A stretch of DNA of 64,000 bases from Rhinopithecimicrobium faecis (GTDB taxonomy: Bacteria; Bacteroidota; Bacteroidia; Sphingobacteriales; Sphingobacteriaceae), in contig JAGKSB010000002.1 in the NCBI GenBank assembly GCA_017942165.1, forward strand, positions 62,001 through 126,000. The letters run 5' to 3'. Position numbers and translations under genes: made by a program. Below are positions 23,861-32,644 of this stretch, piece by piece (positions within the stretch are counted from its first letter, which is position 1; every line of letters begins with the position of its first letter). The notes beneath the pieces are model-generated. The model saw only the letters and a list, made by a program, of their open reading frames with translations, did not search any database and was not told the DNA's origin.

Positions 23861-25294
23861 CTAATTAGCTGTACAATCAAACGCTAATTCTTTTTTTACT
23901 GTCAAATTTAATGCCTCAGCTTTGCTAAGCATAAAAAAGTAAGCTTCTTTTTTTGCATTGGGAATCTCCCCTTCTAAAATAGCTTCGCGGATTGCATTTT
24001 TTATGGTGCCTACCACGCGGCCAGGACCCAAGCCAAAAATCTCCATAATATCCTCTCCAGAAATTGGGGGCTGCCAGTTGCGTATTTGATCACGCTCCTC
24101 CACATCTTTTAATTTCTGCTTTACAAGCTCGAAGTTATTCCGATATTTAACTTTTTTATATTCATTCTTAGTGGTAACATCAGCATGACAAAGCAACATC
24201 AGTGCCTCAATATCATTGCCAGCCTCATAAAGAAGTCGACGTACCGCAGAGTCCGTAACAATATCTTGTGCCAATACGATAGGGCGCAAATGTAATAACA
24301 CAAGCTTTTGCACAAATTTCATCTTCTCATTGAGCGGAAGTTTTAACTCCCCAAAAAGCTTAGGAACCATACGTGCTCCCTTATCTTCATGCCCATGAAA
24401 AGTCCAACCTACACGCTTATCGAAACGCTTCGTCGCAGGCTTGGCGATATCATGCATAATTGCCGCCCAACGAAGCCATAGGTCTTCGGAAAGCTCGGCA
24501 ACATTATCTAAGACCTCTAAAGTATGGTAGAAATTATCCTTATGGGCACGCCCTTCCATGACATCTACACCATATAAATTCTGCATAGCAGGAAATATTA
24601 AGGCTAGGAGCCCTGTATCGAAAAGATATTTAAAACCGATCGATGGTTTTGGAGAAAGAATAATCTTATTTAGCTCATCCGTAATACGCTCCCTAGAAAT
24701 AATCTTTATACGCTCCTTATTATCAGCAATCGCTGTAATTGCGCTTAGATCAATCTTGAAATTCAGCTGCGTAGCGAAGCGTATTGCACGCATCATACGT
24801 AAGGGGTCATCGGAAAAGGTAATGGTAGGATCTAATGGAGTTCGCATAATGCGCGCTTCCAAATCAGCTTTTCCATTAAAAGGATCTAAGAGACGACCGT
24901 AATCCTCCTTATTTAGGGAGTAAGCCATGGCATTTACCGTGAAATCTCGTCTATTTTGATCATCCTCCAAGGTGCCATCTTCCACAATAGGCTTCCGAGA
25001 ATCTGTACGGTAAGACTCCTTACGGGCACCGACAAACTCCACATTTAAGCCTTCATAAACGAGCATAGCCGTGCCAAAACTCTTATATACAGCGACATTT
25101 GTATGAAGCTTTTCCCCTAGCAGGGTCGCAAATTCAATACCTGAACCTACTACGACAATATCTACATCATTCTTAAAGGGTCGCCCCATAATACGGTCAC
25201 GTACATAACCTCCAATTACATAGCATTCCGTGGACGTTTGTTCGGCTAATTCTTTTATTATCGAGAAGATAGGATGTTGTAAATTTTCACTCAT
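23861..25294 (-). CDS. cca: CCA tRNA nucleotidyltransferase (HD-domain type)
   Basis: A 477-aa class II nucleotidyltransferase. The head has 'CYVIGGYVRDRIMGRPFKNDVDIVVVG' (residues 20-46, with the metal-binding D-x-D) and 'DQNRRDFTVNAMAYSL' near 115. The neck has 'DPLRMMRAIRFATQLNF'. An HD domain follows with 'HDIAKPATKR' near 285 and 'HGHEDKGA'. Such enzymes add CCA to tRNA 3' ends; the alternative is a poly(A) polymerase, but with a single copy in view and the HD domain the CCA-adding role is more likely. Candidate promoter at 25331-25338. Confidence 0.88.
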   Translation of the reverse strand: MSENLQHPIFSIIKELAEQTSTECYVIGGYVRDRIMGRPFKNDVDIVVVGSGIEFATLLGEKLHTNVAVYKSFGTAMLVYEGLNVEFVGARKESYRTDSRKPIVEDGTLEDDQNRRDFTVNAMAYSLNKEDYGRLLDPFNGKADLEARIMRTPLDPTITFSDDPLRMMRAIRFATQLNFKIDLSAITAIADNKERIKIISRERITDELNKIILSPKPSIGFKYLFDTGLLALIFPAMQNLYGVDVMEGRAHKDNFYHTLEVLDNVAELSEDLWLRWAAIMHDIAKPATKRFDKRVGWTFHGHEDKGARMVPKLFGELKLPLNEKMKFVQKLVLLHLRPIVLAQDIVTDSAVRRLLYEAGNDIEALMLLCHADVTTKNEYKKVKYRNNFELVKQKLKDVEERDQIRNWQPPISGEDIMEIFGLGPGRVVGTIKNAIREAILEGEIPNAKKEAYFFMLSKAEALNLTVKKELAFDCTAN

Positions 25295-25330
25295 AGCATG
25301 GACAAGGGTCTTTGAAAACCCATAAGTCTA

Positions 25331-25338
25331 CAAAAATA
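25331..25338 (-). promoter_or_regulatory. Candidate -7 element for cca
   Basis: TATTTTTG on the minus strand (TAnnTTTG), about 37 bp upstream of the cca start codon. Confidence 0.4.
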
Positions 25339-25368
25339 AGGATTTGTATTGAGAAATAAAGGAAGTAA

Positions 25369-25396
25369 TTCGGCACAAGCGCCTGCTTATGCCGAA
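25369..25396. repeat. Inverted repeat after pdxA, terminator-like
   Basis: TTCGGCACAAGC (25369-25380) pairs with 25385-25396 with one mismatch (a wobble pair on the minus strand) and a 4-nt loop. It starts 15 bp after the pdxA stop. The T-run expected on the minus strand is weak, so termination is uncertain. Confidence 0.5.
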
Positions 25397-25410
25397 AATA
25401 CAGTATTTTT

Positions 25411-26466
25411 TTAGTCGCGATCGCGAGAAAGTTTGCGTATCGCTAATGGATTTTCTAATAATTCTGCCTGCTCTTTACGACGCTTAACGATATGTACGGC
25501 CGAGAAGATAGCCTCTAAAAAAGAGTCTGCGGAAGCAACATTCTTACCTGCGATATCATAGCCTGTACCGTGATCCGGGGAAGTACGCACGAAAGGGAGC
25601 CCCGCGGTGAAATTTACCCCCGCACCTTTAGCAATATGCTTAAAAGGAATTAACCCCTGGTCATGGTACATCGCTAATACAGCATCGAACTTTTCGTAAG
25701 CATGCTTAGCAAAGAACCCATCCGCAGGGTAAGGGCCGAAGCAGAAGATACCCTTTTCATTTGCCAGCTCAATCGCTGGACGAATTATTGTATCATCCTC
25801 CGTACCAATAATACCGTGGTCGCCGGCATGTGGATTTAAGCCCAATACAGCAATCTTAGGCTTCTGAATCCAGAAATCTTTCTTTAAGGACTGATGCATC
25901 AGCTGAAGCTTATCTAAGATAGACTCTTGCGTAATATTTGCAGCAATATCCTTCACAGGGATATGCCCCGTTACCACGCCTATGCGTAACGAGTCCGTCA
26001 CCATAAACATCAGTACATCGGAAGCACCACACTTAGCCTGTAGGTATTCGGTATGTCCAGGGAAAGAAAATCCCTCCTGCTGAATATTATGTTTATTTAT
26101 TGGCGCTGTTACTAGCGCATCAATTCTACCTGCATTCAAATCTTCAACAGCTTTCTCTAACGATAGAAAAGCATACTTTCCGCCGATTTCATTCTCCTCC
26201 CCTAAAGTGATCTTCACATCTTCCTGCCAACAGTTAATCATGTTCGCACGTTTAGGGTTCGCTTGCTCTGGGGAGTTAATGACATTAAAACTAAAATCAT
26301 TGACGCCAATCGCTTTACGATGGAAGGAAGCAACTTTGGTATTACCATATACAATCGGTGTAAAGAAGGATAAAATCCTATTATCTAGCAGCGATTTAAT
26401 AATCACTTCTAAACCAATCCCATTGATATCGCCTACTGTAATACCGATTTTTAATTTGTCACTCAT
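25411..26466 (-). CDS. pdxA: 4-hydroxythreonine-4-phosphate dehydrogenase PdxA
   Basis: A 351-aa enzyme with the PdxA pattern: 'KIGITVGDINGIGLEVIIK' at the start, 'ALVTAPINKHNIQQEGFSFPGHTEYL' near residue 125 with a metal-binding His, 'VLGLNPHAGDHGIIGTED' near 208, and 'MYHDQGLIPFKHIAKGAGVNFTAGLPFVRTSPDHGTGYDIAGK' near 270-312 with further metal-binding His residues. It oxidises 4-phosphohydroxythreonine in the deoxyxylulose-dependent route to pyridoxal phosphate. pdxJ is not in the window. Divergent from rsmA, a common pairing in this phylum. A TAATTTTG promoter motif lies at 26489-26496. Confidence 0.94.
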   Translation of the reverse strand: MSDKLKIGITVGDINGIGLEVIIKSLLDNRILSFFTPIVYGNTKVASFHRKAIGVNDFSFNVINSPEQANPKRANMINCWQEDVKITLGEENEIGGKYAFLSLEKAVEDLNAGRIDALVTAPINKHNIQQEGFSFPGHTEYLQAKCGASDVLMFMVTDSLRIGVVTGHIPVKDIAANITQESILDKLQLMHQSLKKDFWIQKPKIAVLGLNPHAGDHGIIGTEDDTIIRPAIELANEKGIFCFGPYPADGFFAKHAYEKFDAVLAMYHDQGLIPFKHIAKGAGVNFTAGLPFVRTSPDHGTGYDIAGKNVASADSFLEAIFSAVHIVKRRKEQAELLENPLAIRKLSRDRD

Positions 26467-26488
26467 ATGTCGATGAATATTTATACTT

Positions 26489-26496
26489 CAAAATTA
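26489..26496 (-). promoter_or_regulatory. Candidate -7 element for pdxA
   Basis: TAATTTTG on the minus strand (TAnnTTTG), about 23 bp upstream of the start codon. Confidence 0.45.
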
Positions 26497-26570
26497 AAGA
26501 AAATAAACTAAATACGAGTCTTAATAATACGAAATTAGGAAGCCAAGCATGATCTTTTCAGGTTTATGGC

Positions 26571-26578
26571 TATCTTTG
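26571..26578 (+). promoter_or_regulatory. Candidate -7 element for rsmA
   Basis: TATCTTTG (TAnnTTTG), 18 bp upstream of the rsmA start codon, giving a very short leader. Confidence 0.5.
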
Positions 26579-26596
26579 TAGCAAAGAATTATATTT

Positions 26597-27376
26597 ATGA
26601 GTAGCGTAAGAGCAAAGAAACATCTAGGACAGCACTTTCTAAACGATAAAAATGCCGCACAACGGATTGTGGAAGCTTTAGACCCTTCTTTAGGTTTTAA
26701 GCAGGTATTAGAAGTCGGTCCAGGGATGGGAGTTCTTTCGGATTTTTTATTGTTAAAAGAGGATTATCTGACTTGGTTAATTGATATCGATGATGAGTCT
26801 ATTGATTATTTAGCCGATAAATATCCGCAGCTTGGGGAACGCCTTATTCATGGAGATTTTTTAAATTTAGATTTTGGAAAATACTTTGGCGAGCAGATGG
26901 CCATTATCGGAAACTTTCCCTATAATATCTCCTCCCAGATTCTTTTCAAAATTTTAGAAGAGCGTGATCGCGTTGTGCAGATGACAGGAATGTTCCAAAA
27001 GGAAGTTGCTGAACGCTGTGTAGCAAAGCCAGGGTCCAAAGAGTATGGTATCCTCTCGGTATTTCTTCAAGCCTACTACCACGTAGAATATTTATTTACC
27101 GTAAAGGCTGGAGCTTTTAACCCTCCACCAAAAGTGTTGTCAGGCGTGATGCGCATGACAAGAAATACGACAACAAGCTTGGATTGTGATGAGAAGTTAT
27201 TCTGGCGCGTAGTGAAAGCAGGTTTCAACCAACGTCGTAAGACCTTAAGAAACTCCCTTTCCGCCGTGGTACCAAAGGATAAAATGTCTGACAACCCCTT
27301 ATATGAGTTACGTGCTGAACGCCTAACGGTAGCAGATTTCGTCGCTCTAACCAAAGAGATTTCGTCGTTATTATAA
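26597..27376 (+). CDS. rsmA: 16S rRNA dimethyladenosine transferase RsmA (KsgA)
   Basis: A 259-aa methyltransferase. 'KKHLGQHFLNDKNAAQRIVEAL' at the N-terminus, SAM motif I 'EVGPGMGVLS' near residue 40, and motif IV 'GNFPYNISSQILFK' near 107 (N-F-P-Y, a usual variant of NLPY) are all present. 'FNPPPKVLSGVMRM' and 'GFNQRRKTLRNSL' complete the family pattern. It dimethylates two adjacent adenines in helix 45 of 16S rRNA; loss gives kasugamycin resistance. Its own hairpin terminator lies at 27387-27413. Confidence 0.95.
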   Translation: MSSVRAKKHLGQHFLNDKNAAQRIVEALDPSLGFKQVLEVGPGMGVLSDFLLLKEDYLTWLIDIDDESIDYLADKYPQLGERLIHGDFLNLDFGKYFGEQMAIIGNFPYNISSQILFKILEERDRVVQMTGMFQKEVAERCVAKPGSKEYGILSVFLQAYYHVEYLFTVKAGAFNPPPKVLSGVMRMTRNTTTSLDCDEKLFWRVVKAGFNQRRKTLRNSLSAVVPKDKMSDNPLYELRAERLTVADFVALTKEISSLL

Positions 27377-27386
27377 GCATTTACAG

Positions 27387-27419
27387 GCTACGATCTCAGA
27401 AAGGAATCGTAGCTTTTTT
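27387..27419 (+). terminator. Terminator after rsmA
   Basis: 8-bp stem GCTACGAT / ATCGTAGC (27387-27394 and 27406-27413), 11-nt loop, then six T's. It lies 11 bp before the next start codon, so the FAD monooxygenase gene must depend on read-through or an unseen promoter. Confidence 0.7.
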
Positions 27420-27430
27420 ATTTATAGGCT

Positions 27431-28579
27431 ATGCGTTTTACAATTATTGGTGCAGGAATTGCCGGCTTAACAGCAGCTATAGGTCTACAAAAGCTCGGTT
27501 TGGCAGTAACTATTTATGAAGCGGCATCCGTCCTGAAAGGGATAGGCGCAGGATTCGGCCTTGCGGCCAATGCGATGCAAGGATTCGACTATTTAGGCAT
27601 TAAGGAAGATATCCTGAAAATTGGCCATCACCTACCGTCCTATGAAATTAAAGATGCCAAGGGTAAAGCACTAATACGTACGAATACACGAAAATTAGCC
27701 GCCCGCTATGCGCAGGAGAATTTCGCCATCCATCGCGCAGACTTACACCAGTATCTGCGCACACAAATTGATCCTAGCCTACTTCATCTAGGCAAAAAAG
27801 CCCTTTCATTCCAGCAGATAGGCAACAAGACACAGCTCTACTTTGAAGACGGAAGCAGCGTAGAAACGGACTATTTATTGATTGCTGACGGCATTAAATC
27901 GCCCCTTAGGCAGCAGCTACTTCCCGACTCCACACCTCGCTATGCCGGCTACACCTGCTGGAGAGCAACCATTGACAACGCTCCAATTCAGTTAACGGAG
28001 GGATCAGAAACCTGGGGCCCAAAAGGGCGCTTTGGCATGACGCCCTTAGTGGGGAATAAAATCTATTGGTACGCTTGCATAAATGCCCCAGCAAATTCGG
28101 AGAAATATCGCAACTTTACAGTCGCTGATTTACAGCACAACTTCGCCTCCTACCACAGCCCAATCCCTGAAATATTGGACGCTACGCCCAACGAAAGCCT
28201 CCTACGGAACGATATTATCGATATTAAGCCGCTAAAGCATTTCGCCTTTGGCCCTATCTTGCTGCTCGGAGATGCCGCACATGCCACCACCCCAAATATG
28301 GGACAAGGTGCTTGTCAAGCCATTGAAGATGTCGTCATCCTTATGGAAGAGCTACGGATTAAACAACCGATAGAACAGGCCTTCAAGAATTTTGAAAAAC
28401 GCCGCTTACAACGAACTAAATATATCACTGAAACCTCCAAGTTTATAGGTGAAGTATCCCAATGGGAGCATCCTGCACTTATTGGGGTGCGCAACGCGCT
28501 GATGCGTATTCTTCCGGAAAGCATCAGCCAACGCAGCCTTCACAAACTCTTTGAGGTGGACTTTATGAACATAAAATAA
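27431..28579 (+). CDS. FAD-dependent monooxygenase
   Basis: A 382-aa class A flavoprotein hydroxylase. 'IIGAGIAGLTAAIGLQKLG' (residues 4-22) binds the ADP of FAD, 'DYLLIADGIKSPLRQQLLP' near 148 is the D-G motif, and 'LLLGDAAHATTPNMGQGACQAIED' near 280 is the second FAD motif. Such enzymes hydroxylate aromatic or polycyclic substrates with NAD(P)H and O2; TetX-type tetracycline oxidases and salicylate or kynurenine hydroxylases belong here. I see no feature fixing the substrate. It lies 3 bp before the SerA-like gene, so the two form one unit. Confidence 0.85.
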   Translation: MRFTIIGAGIAGLTAAIGLQKLGLAVTIYEAASVLKGIGAGFGLAANAMQGFDYLGIKEDILKIGHHLPSYEIKDAKGKALIRTNTRKLAARYAQENFAIHRADLHQYLRTQIDPSLLHLGKKALSFQQIGNKTQLYFEDGSSVETDYLLIADGIKSPLRQQLLPDSTPRYAGYTCWRATIDNAPIQLTEGSETWGPKGRFGMTPLVGNKIYWYACINAPANSEKYRNFTVADLQHNFASYHSPIPEILDATPNESLLRNDIIDIKPLKHFAFGPILLLGDAAHATTPNMGQGACQAIEDVVILMEELRIKQPIEQAFKNFEKRRLQRTKYITETSKFIGEVSQWEHPALIGVRNALMRILPESISQRSLHKLFEVDFMNIK

Positions 28580-28582
28580 CCT

Positions 28583-29515
28583 ATGAAGCCTTCTATTTTA
28601 ATTGTAGACGATATACATACTACCTTTCTAGAACAGCTAACGGAAGCTGGATATACCCTAAACTACCAACCCGACTATAGCCGGGAGGATGCTGAAGCTG
28701 TCATCGCCAATTATGACGGTTTAGTAATACGCTCCAAATTTCAAGTCGACCGCAGCTTCTTGGATTTGGCAGCACAATTGACTTTTATAGCGCGTGGAGG
28801 TGCCGGCATGGATAACATCGATGAAGCCTACGCGGCAAAAAGAAATATAACACTTTTGAATGCGCCAGAAGGAAACAGAGATGCTGTAGGTGAGCATATG
28901 ATGGGTATGTTACTAAGCTTGATGAACCACCTCCAAAGAGGGCATCAGCAGATTATTCAAGGCACCTGGGCAAGGGAGCAAAATCGCGGTTTTGAACTCG
29001 CAGGAAAGACCGTAGCCTTAATCGGCTATGGAAATAATGGGCAGGCAATGGCCAAGAAGCTAAGTGGCTTTGAGGTAGAAGTGATTGCCTATGATAAATA
29101 CAAAACAGGCTTCACCGATGCTTATGCACGCGAGGTTTCCATGGAAGAGGTCGTACGCCATGCCGATATCCTCAGTTTTCATATCCCTCTAACGTCGGAA
29201 ACGAAATCCTTAGTCAACACGGAGTATTTATACCATTTTAAAAAGCCCTTTTTCTTGTTAATGGGCGCCCGGGGAGGTATCGTAGAAATTCCTGCCGTAT
29301 TAAAAGCCTTAGATACTGGAAAGATTTTAGGTGCAGCCTTTGATGTACTTCCTGTAGAGAAGTTTCCCCCACTTGCGGAGCAAGCATGGTACCCTGAATT
29401 AGTAGCACGGGAAAATGTATTACTCAGCCCCCATGTCGCAGGATGGACCTTTGAATCCTATGTAAAAATTGCCGATGTCCTTGCCAAAAAGATTATTCAG
29501 CTACACTTGAATTAA
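28583..29515 (+). CDS. D-isomer 2-hydroxyacid dehydrogenase (SerA-like)
   Basis: A 310-aa NAD-dependent dehydrogenase. 'FIARGGAGMDNIDEAYAAKRNI' near residue 72, the NAD loop 'VALIGYGNNGQAMAKKL' near 147, 'FHIPLTSETKSLVN' near 200, 'GARGGIVEIPAVLKALDTGKI' near 232 and the catalytic 'LSPHVAGWT' near 286 match the family. There is no ACT domain, so it is the short form. D-3-phosphoglycerate is the likeliest substrate, but glyoxylate, lactate or others cannot be excluded. In the NAD loop the usual G-x-G-x-x-G reads G-Y-G-N-N-G. It ends in front of an unusual repeat region (29523-29590). Confidence 0.82.
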   Translation: MKPSILIVDDIHTTFLEQLTEAGYTLNYQPDYSREDAEAVIANYDGLVIRSKFQVDRSFLDLAAQLTFIARGGAGMDNIDEAYAAKRNITLLNAPEGNRDAVGEHMMGMLLSLMNHLQRGHQQIIQGTWAREQNRGFELAGKTVALIGYGNNGQAMAKKLSGFEVEVIAYDKYKTGFTDAYAREVSMEEVVRHADILSFHIPLTSETKSLVNTEYLYHFKKPFFLLMGARGGIVEIPAVLKALDTGKILGAAFDVLPVEKFPPLAEQAWYPELVARENVLLSPHVAGWTFESYVKIADVLAKKIIQLHLN

Positions 29516-29522
29516 CAGAAAA

Positions 29523-29590
29523 CCCTTGTATTCTTTTAACCTCAAAAAAGGAAATTTAACCATAAAAAAAGGAAATAAAGAATACAAGGG
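29523..29590. repeat. 14-bp perfect inverted repeat enclosing a 20-21-bp tandem duplication
   Basis: CCCTTGTATTCTTT (29523-29536) pairs with 29577-29590. The 40-base interval contains two imperfect copies of a TTTAACC-(A-run)-GGAAA unit (about 29534-29554 and 29555-29575), the second including the stop codon of the UbiA-like gene. The right arm lies in its coding region. On the minus strand it may act as a long-loop terminator. Confidence 0.75.
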
Positions 29591-30461
29591 CATATTGTAC
29601 AATCATCGCAAAATCTAACAGATAGGCATAATGATAATGGGCCTGGCTTTTAAAAATTACCCCCTTCAACAACCCGAAAATAAAGAGATTCGTAAGCCAT
29701 AATCCGCCCTGAATAGCAAATCCATAACTTGTGAAAATTAAAGCTATACTATGCGTTATCAGCAGGAGGTAACACAATCTTTTAGCTTTATTCGCCCCTA
29801 ATAAAGTTGGTATAGTCTTCAAATGATAATAAGAGTCTTGTTTCAAATCTCGAATATCAAAGGGTAAGGTGCAAATCAGCAGAAAGAGAAATTTTAAAAG
29901 CATAAGCGTCCCCAAAAGATAAGGGTCAACTATTATCCCCTGACTATATAAATCAACATAGGGAAGACATACGGAGCTCAGTACCCATACTGCAGCAATA
30001 TGAAATATCTTTGCTGTAGGAAGCTGACGTAAGCCCACCCAACGCCCCTCTTGCTTGTACAAAGGAAAAGAATAAGAAAAAGAGCACAACCCTGTAAAAG
30101 CGAGAAAAAATCTACTCGTCCAACCGATATTTAAAAAGCTGTAAAAAAAGATTATCGCCGCCAAAGCACTAAAAAGATACATAATAGGCAGGTGTGAGAA
30201 TACCCACCTCGTACGCTTATAGGGTGAGCGCATAGGATCGGCAGGCTTAGCAAGATACAAGCTGAAATTATATAGTAACAAAGTTGCTGAACCTTCCAAT
30301 AAAATAATCGGATAAGAAATAGCGGATTTAAAAATCAAATAGCTTAAGGCACACTGCGCCATTGCCGCCACCGCGATAAGCATATTTGTATGTACGGAAA
30401 AATAGAAACAAGTTGAAAAAAAATGCAGACATCGACTTGAAAAATGCGCTTTAACTTTCAT
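29556..30461 (-). CDS. UbiA-like prenyltransferase family membrane protein
   Basis: A 301-aa protein with about eight membrane segments. The second Asp-rich loop, 'LPFDIRDLKQDSYYHLKTIPTLLGANKAKR' (near residues 200-228), is the usual D-x-x-D-x-x-x-D plus 'T-P-x-L-G' signature of UbiA-type enzymes. The first loop reads 'YNFSLYLAKPADP', keeping the Asn but lacking the standard N-D-x-x-D-x-x-x-D order. UbiA proteins transfer prenyl groups to quinone, haem or lipid precursors. With one motif weak, the activity may be altered. Several residues before Met26 are hydrophilic, so a later start is possible. Confidence 0.65.
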   Translation of the reverse strand: MKVKAHFSSRCLHFFSTCFYFSVHTNMLIAVAAMAQCALSYLIFKSAISYPIILLEGSATLLLYNFSLYLAKPADPMRSPYKRTRWVFSHLPIMYLFSALAAIIFFYSFLNIGWTSRFFLAFTGLCSFSYSFPLYKQEGRWVGLRQLPTAKIFHIAAVWVLSSVCLPYVDLYSQGIIVDPYLLGTLMLLKFLFLLICTLPFDIRDLKQDSYYHLKTIPTLLGANKAKRLCYLLLITHSIALIFTSYGFAIQGGLWLTNLFIFGLLKGVIFKSQAHYHYAYLLDFAMIVQYALVFFISFFYG

Positions 30462-30557
30462 AATCTATTCATTTGTGACATAAATTTATCCTTTTTGACG
30501 CTTGTATTACTAAAAATTTGTATAAATTAGCTCTATCAATGCTACAACAAATTATGA

Positions 30558-30585
30558 TATCACGCACAAAATAAAAGTCGTGATA
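30558..30585 (+). promoter_or_regulatory. Dyad TATCACG-N14-CGTGATA upstream of acs
   Basis: Perfect 7-bp arms (30558-30564, 30579-30585) 53 bp upstream of the acs start codon. It is a possible regulator site or leader hairpin; there is no T-run after it. Confidence 0.35.
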
Positions 30586-30637
30586 AAGCATATGAGTAAA
30601 ATACGAAAATAAGTAACCTAATTAACAACCAAGTATA

Positions 30638-32557
30638 ATGAGCCTACAAATTAAATCATTTGAAGAATATCAAGATGCGTACAAGAAGAGTGTGGAACAG
30701 CCAGAAGAATTTTGGGCAGGAATTGCTGAGAATTTTTTCTGGAAGAGAAAGTGGCATACGGTCCTAAATTGGAATTTTAAAGAACCCAATATCAAATGGT
30801 TTGAGGGAGCCAAATTAAATATTACAGAAAACTGCCTCGACAGACATATCTATCAAAATGGTGATAAACCCGCGATTATTTGGGAGCCCAATGATCCTTC
30901 GGAAGCACATCGCGTGCTTTCCTATAAACAACTATTACATAAGGTTGAGCAATTTGCCAATGTCCTAAAGAATAACAATGTTAAGAAAGGAGACCGCATT
31001 TGTATCTACCTACCCATGGTACCGGAATTAGTCATTGCCACACTTGCCTGTGCTCGTATTGGTGCGATTCACTCTGTTATATTTGGAGGTTTCTCAGCGC
31101 AGTCGATTGCCGACCGTATTAACGATGCCAAATGTAAGTTGGTAATTACCTCCGACGGAAGCTTCCGTGGGAGTAAAACTATTGAATTAAAAAGTATCGT
31201 CGACGACGCTTTAATGCAGTGCCAGTCTGTAGACCGTGTCATTGTACTAACACGTACACGTACGGCCATCTCCATGCTAAAAGGGCGTGATGTATGGTGG
31301 GAAGATGAAATTAAAAAAGTCGAAACACAAGGAAACCCTGCCTGCCCCGCGGAAGAGATGGATGCAGAGGACACCTTATTTATCCTCTACACTTCGGGCT
31401 CTACAGGAAAGCCTAAAGGGGTCGTACATACCACAGCAGGCTATATGGTGTATGCAGGCTATACATTTTCCAATGTTTTCCAATACCAACCGGATGAAGT
31501 TTACTTCTGTACGGCAGATATCGGCTGGATTACAGGCCACTCTTACATCGTCTATGGCCCCCTATCCCAGGGAGCAACATCGCTGATGTTCGAAGGTGTG
31601 CCAACCTATCCAGATGCTGGAAGAATGTGGGATATCGTAGCGAAGCATAAAGTAAATATTCTTTATACTGCACCGACGGCAATCCGCTCTTTAATGGCTT
31701 TTGGTGATGAATATGTAGACAATAAGGACCTTAGCAGCATCCGTAAATTAGGTTCTGTTGGAGAGCCTATCAATGAGGAAGCATGGCACTGGTTTAACGA
31801 TAAGATCGGTAAAGGGAAAGCACCGATTGCTGATACTTGGTGGCAAACGGAAAATGGCGGTATCTTAATAGCTCCTATGGCAGGTATATCCCCTACCATT
31901 CCTGGCTATGCTATGTCACCACTGCCCGGCGTGCAGCCAGCTTTAATGGATGAAAATGGCAAAGAGATTGAGGGGAACGACGTCTCGGGGAACTTATGTA
32001 TTAAATTCCCATGGCCAGGTATGCTGCGCACGACTTATGGAGACCATGAGCGCTGCCGTCAGACCTACTTCGCGACCTATGAGGATATGTATTTTACGGG
32101 CGATGGTTGTTACCGCAGCCCTGAAGGATACTACCGCATTACAGGTCGTGTTGATGATGTATTGAATGTCTCGGGCCACCGTATAGGTACTGCAGAGGTG
32201 GAAAATGCTATAAATATGCACTCTGATGTTGTGGAATCGGCTATTGTTGGTTACCCACATCCTGTCAAAGGTCAAGGGATTTACGCGTATGTAATCGCCA
32301 ACCATCACCATGACGACATCAATCAGACACGTCAGGATATCCTGCAGACCGTAACGCGCCTTATTGGAGCTATTGCCAAACCAGATATTATACAATTTGT
32401 TACGGATCTTCCAAAGACACGTTCTGGAAAGATTATGCGTAGAATACTTCGTAAAATTGCGGAAGGTGAAACTTCCTCTCTAGGAGATACCTCCACACTT
32501 TTAGACCCTACAGTAGTGGAAGCTATTATTGAAGGTTCTAAAGAATTTAAGAAGTAA
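30638..32557 (+). CDS. acs: Acetate-CoA ligase (acetyl-CoA synthetase)
   Basis: A 639-aa adenylate-forming enzyme of normal Acs length. The N-terminal 'PEEFWAGIAENFFWKRKWHTVLNWNF' cap, the P-loop 'YTSGSTGKPKGVVHTT' near residue 250, 'TWWQTENGGILIAPM' near 400 and 'GRVDDVLNVSGHRIGTAEVENA' near 505 are typical. Lys598 in 'TRSGKIMRR' is the catalytic and acetylation-controlled lysine. It converts acetate, ATP and CoA to acetyl-CoA in two steps. It is a single gene, preceded by a dyad at 30558-30585 and followed by a strong hairpin at 32597-32622. Confidence 0.95.
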   Translation: MSLQIKSFEEYQDAYKKSVEQPEEFWAGIAENFFWKRKWHTVLNWNFKEPNIKWFEGAKLNITENCLDRHIYQNGDKPAIIWEPNDPSEAHRVLSYKQLLHKVEQFANVLKNNNVKKGDRICIYLPMVPELVIATLACARIGAIHSVIFGGFSAQSIADRINDAKCKLVITSDGSFRGSKTIELKSIVDDALMQCQSVDRVIVLTRTRTAISMLKGRDVWWEDEIKKVETQGNPACPAEEMDAEDTLFILYTSGSTGKPKGVVHTTAGYMVYAGYTFSNVFQYQPDEVYFCTADIGWITGHSYIVYGPLSQGATSLMFEGVPTYPDAGRMWDIVAKHKVNILYTAPTAIRSLMAFGDEYVDNKDLSSIRKLGSVGEPINEEAWHWFNDKIGKGKAPIADTWWQTENGGILIAPMAGISPTIPGYAMSPLPGVQPALMDENGKEIEGNDVSGNLCIKFPWPGMLRTTYGDHERCRQTYFATYEDMYFTGDGCYRSPEGYYRITGRVDDVLNVSGHRIGTAEVENAINMHSDVVESAIVGYPHPVKGQGIYAYVIANHHHDDINQTRQDILQTVTRLIGAIAKPDIIQFVTDLPKTRSGKIMRRILRKIAEGETSSLGDTSTLLDPTVVEAIIEGSKEFKK

Positions 32558-32596
32558 TAAGCGCTGAAAGTGTTACGTTTGAAAATTTGTTTTTTG

Positions 32597-32622
32597 AAAG
32601 GCGATCTACATAGATCGCCTTT
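32597..32622. terminator. Terminator between acs and the SusC/SusD region
   Basis: Perfect 12-bp stem AAAGGCGATCTA / TAGATCGCCTTT (32597-32608 and 32611-32622) with a 2-nt loop. It has a moderate T-run on the plus strand and little on the minus strand, so it mainly serves acs. It is also the last hairpin of the minus-strand operon. Confidence 0.75.
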
Positions 32623-32644
32623 CTTTATTATAAAAAAAACGATT

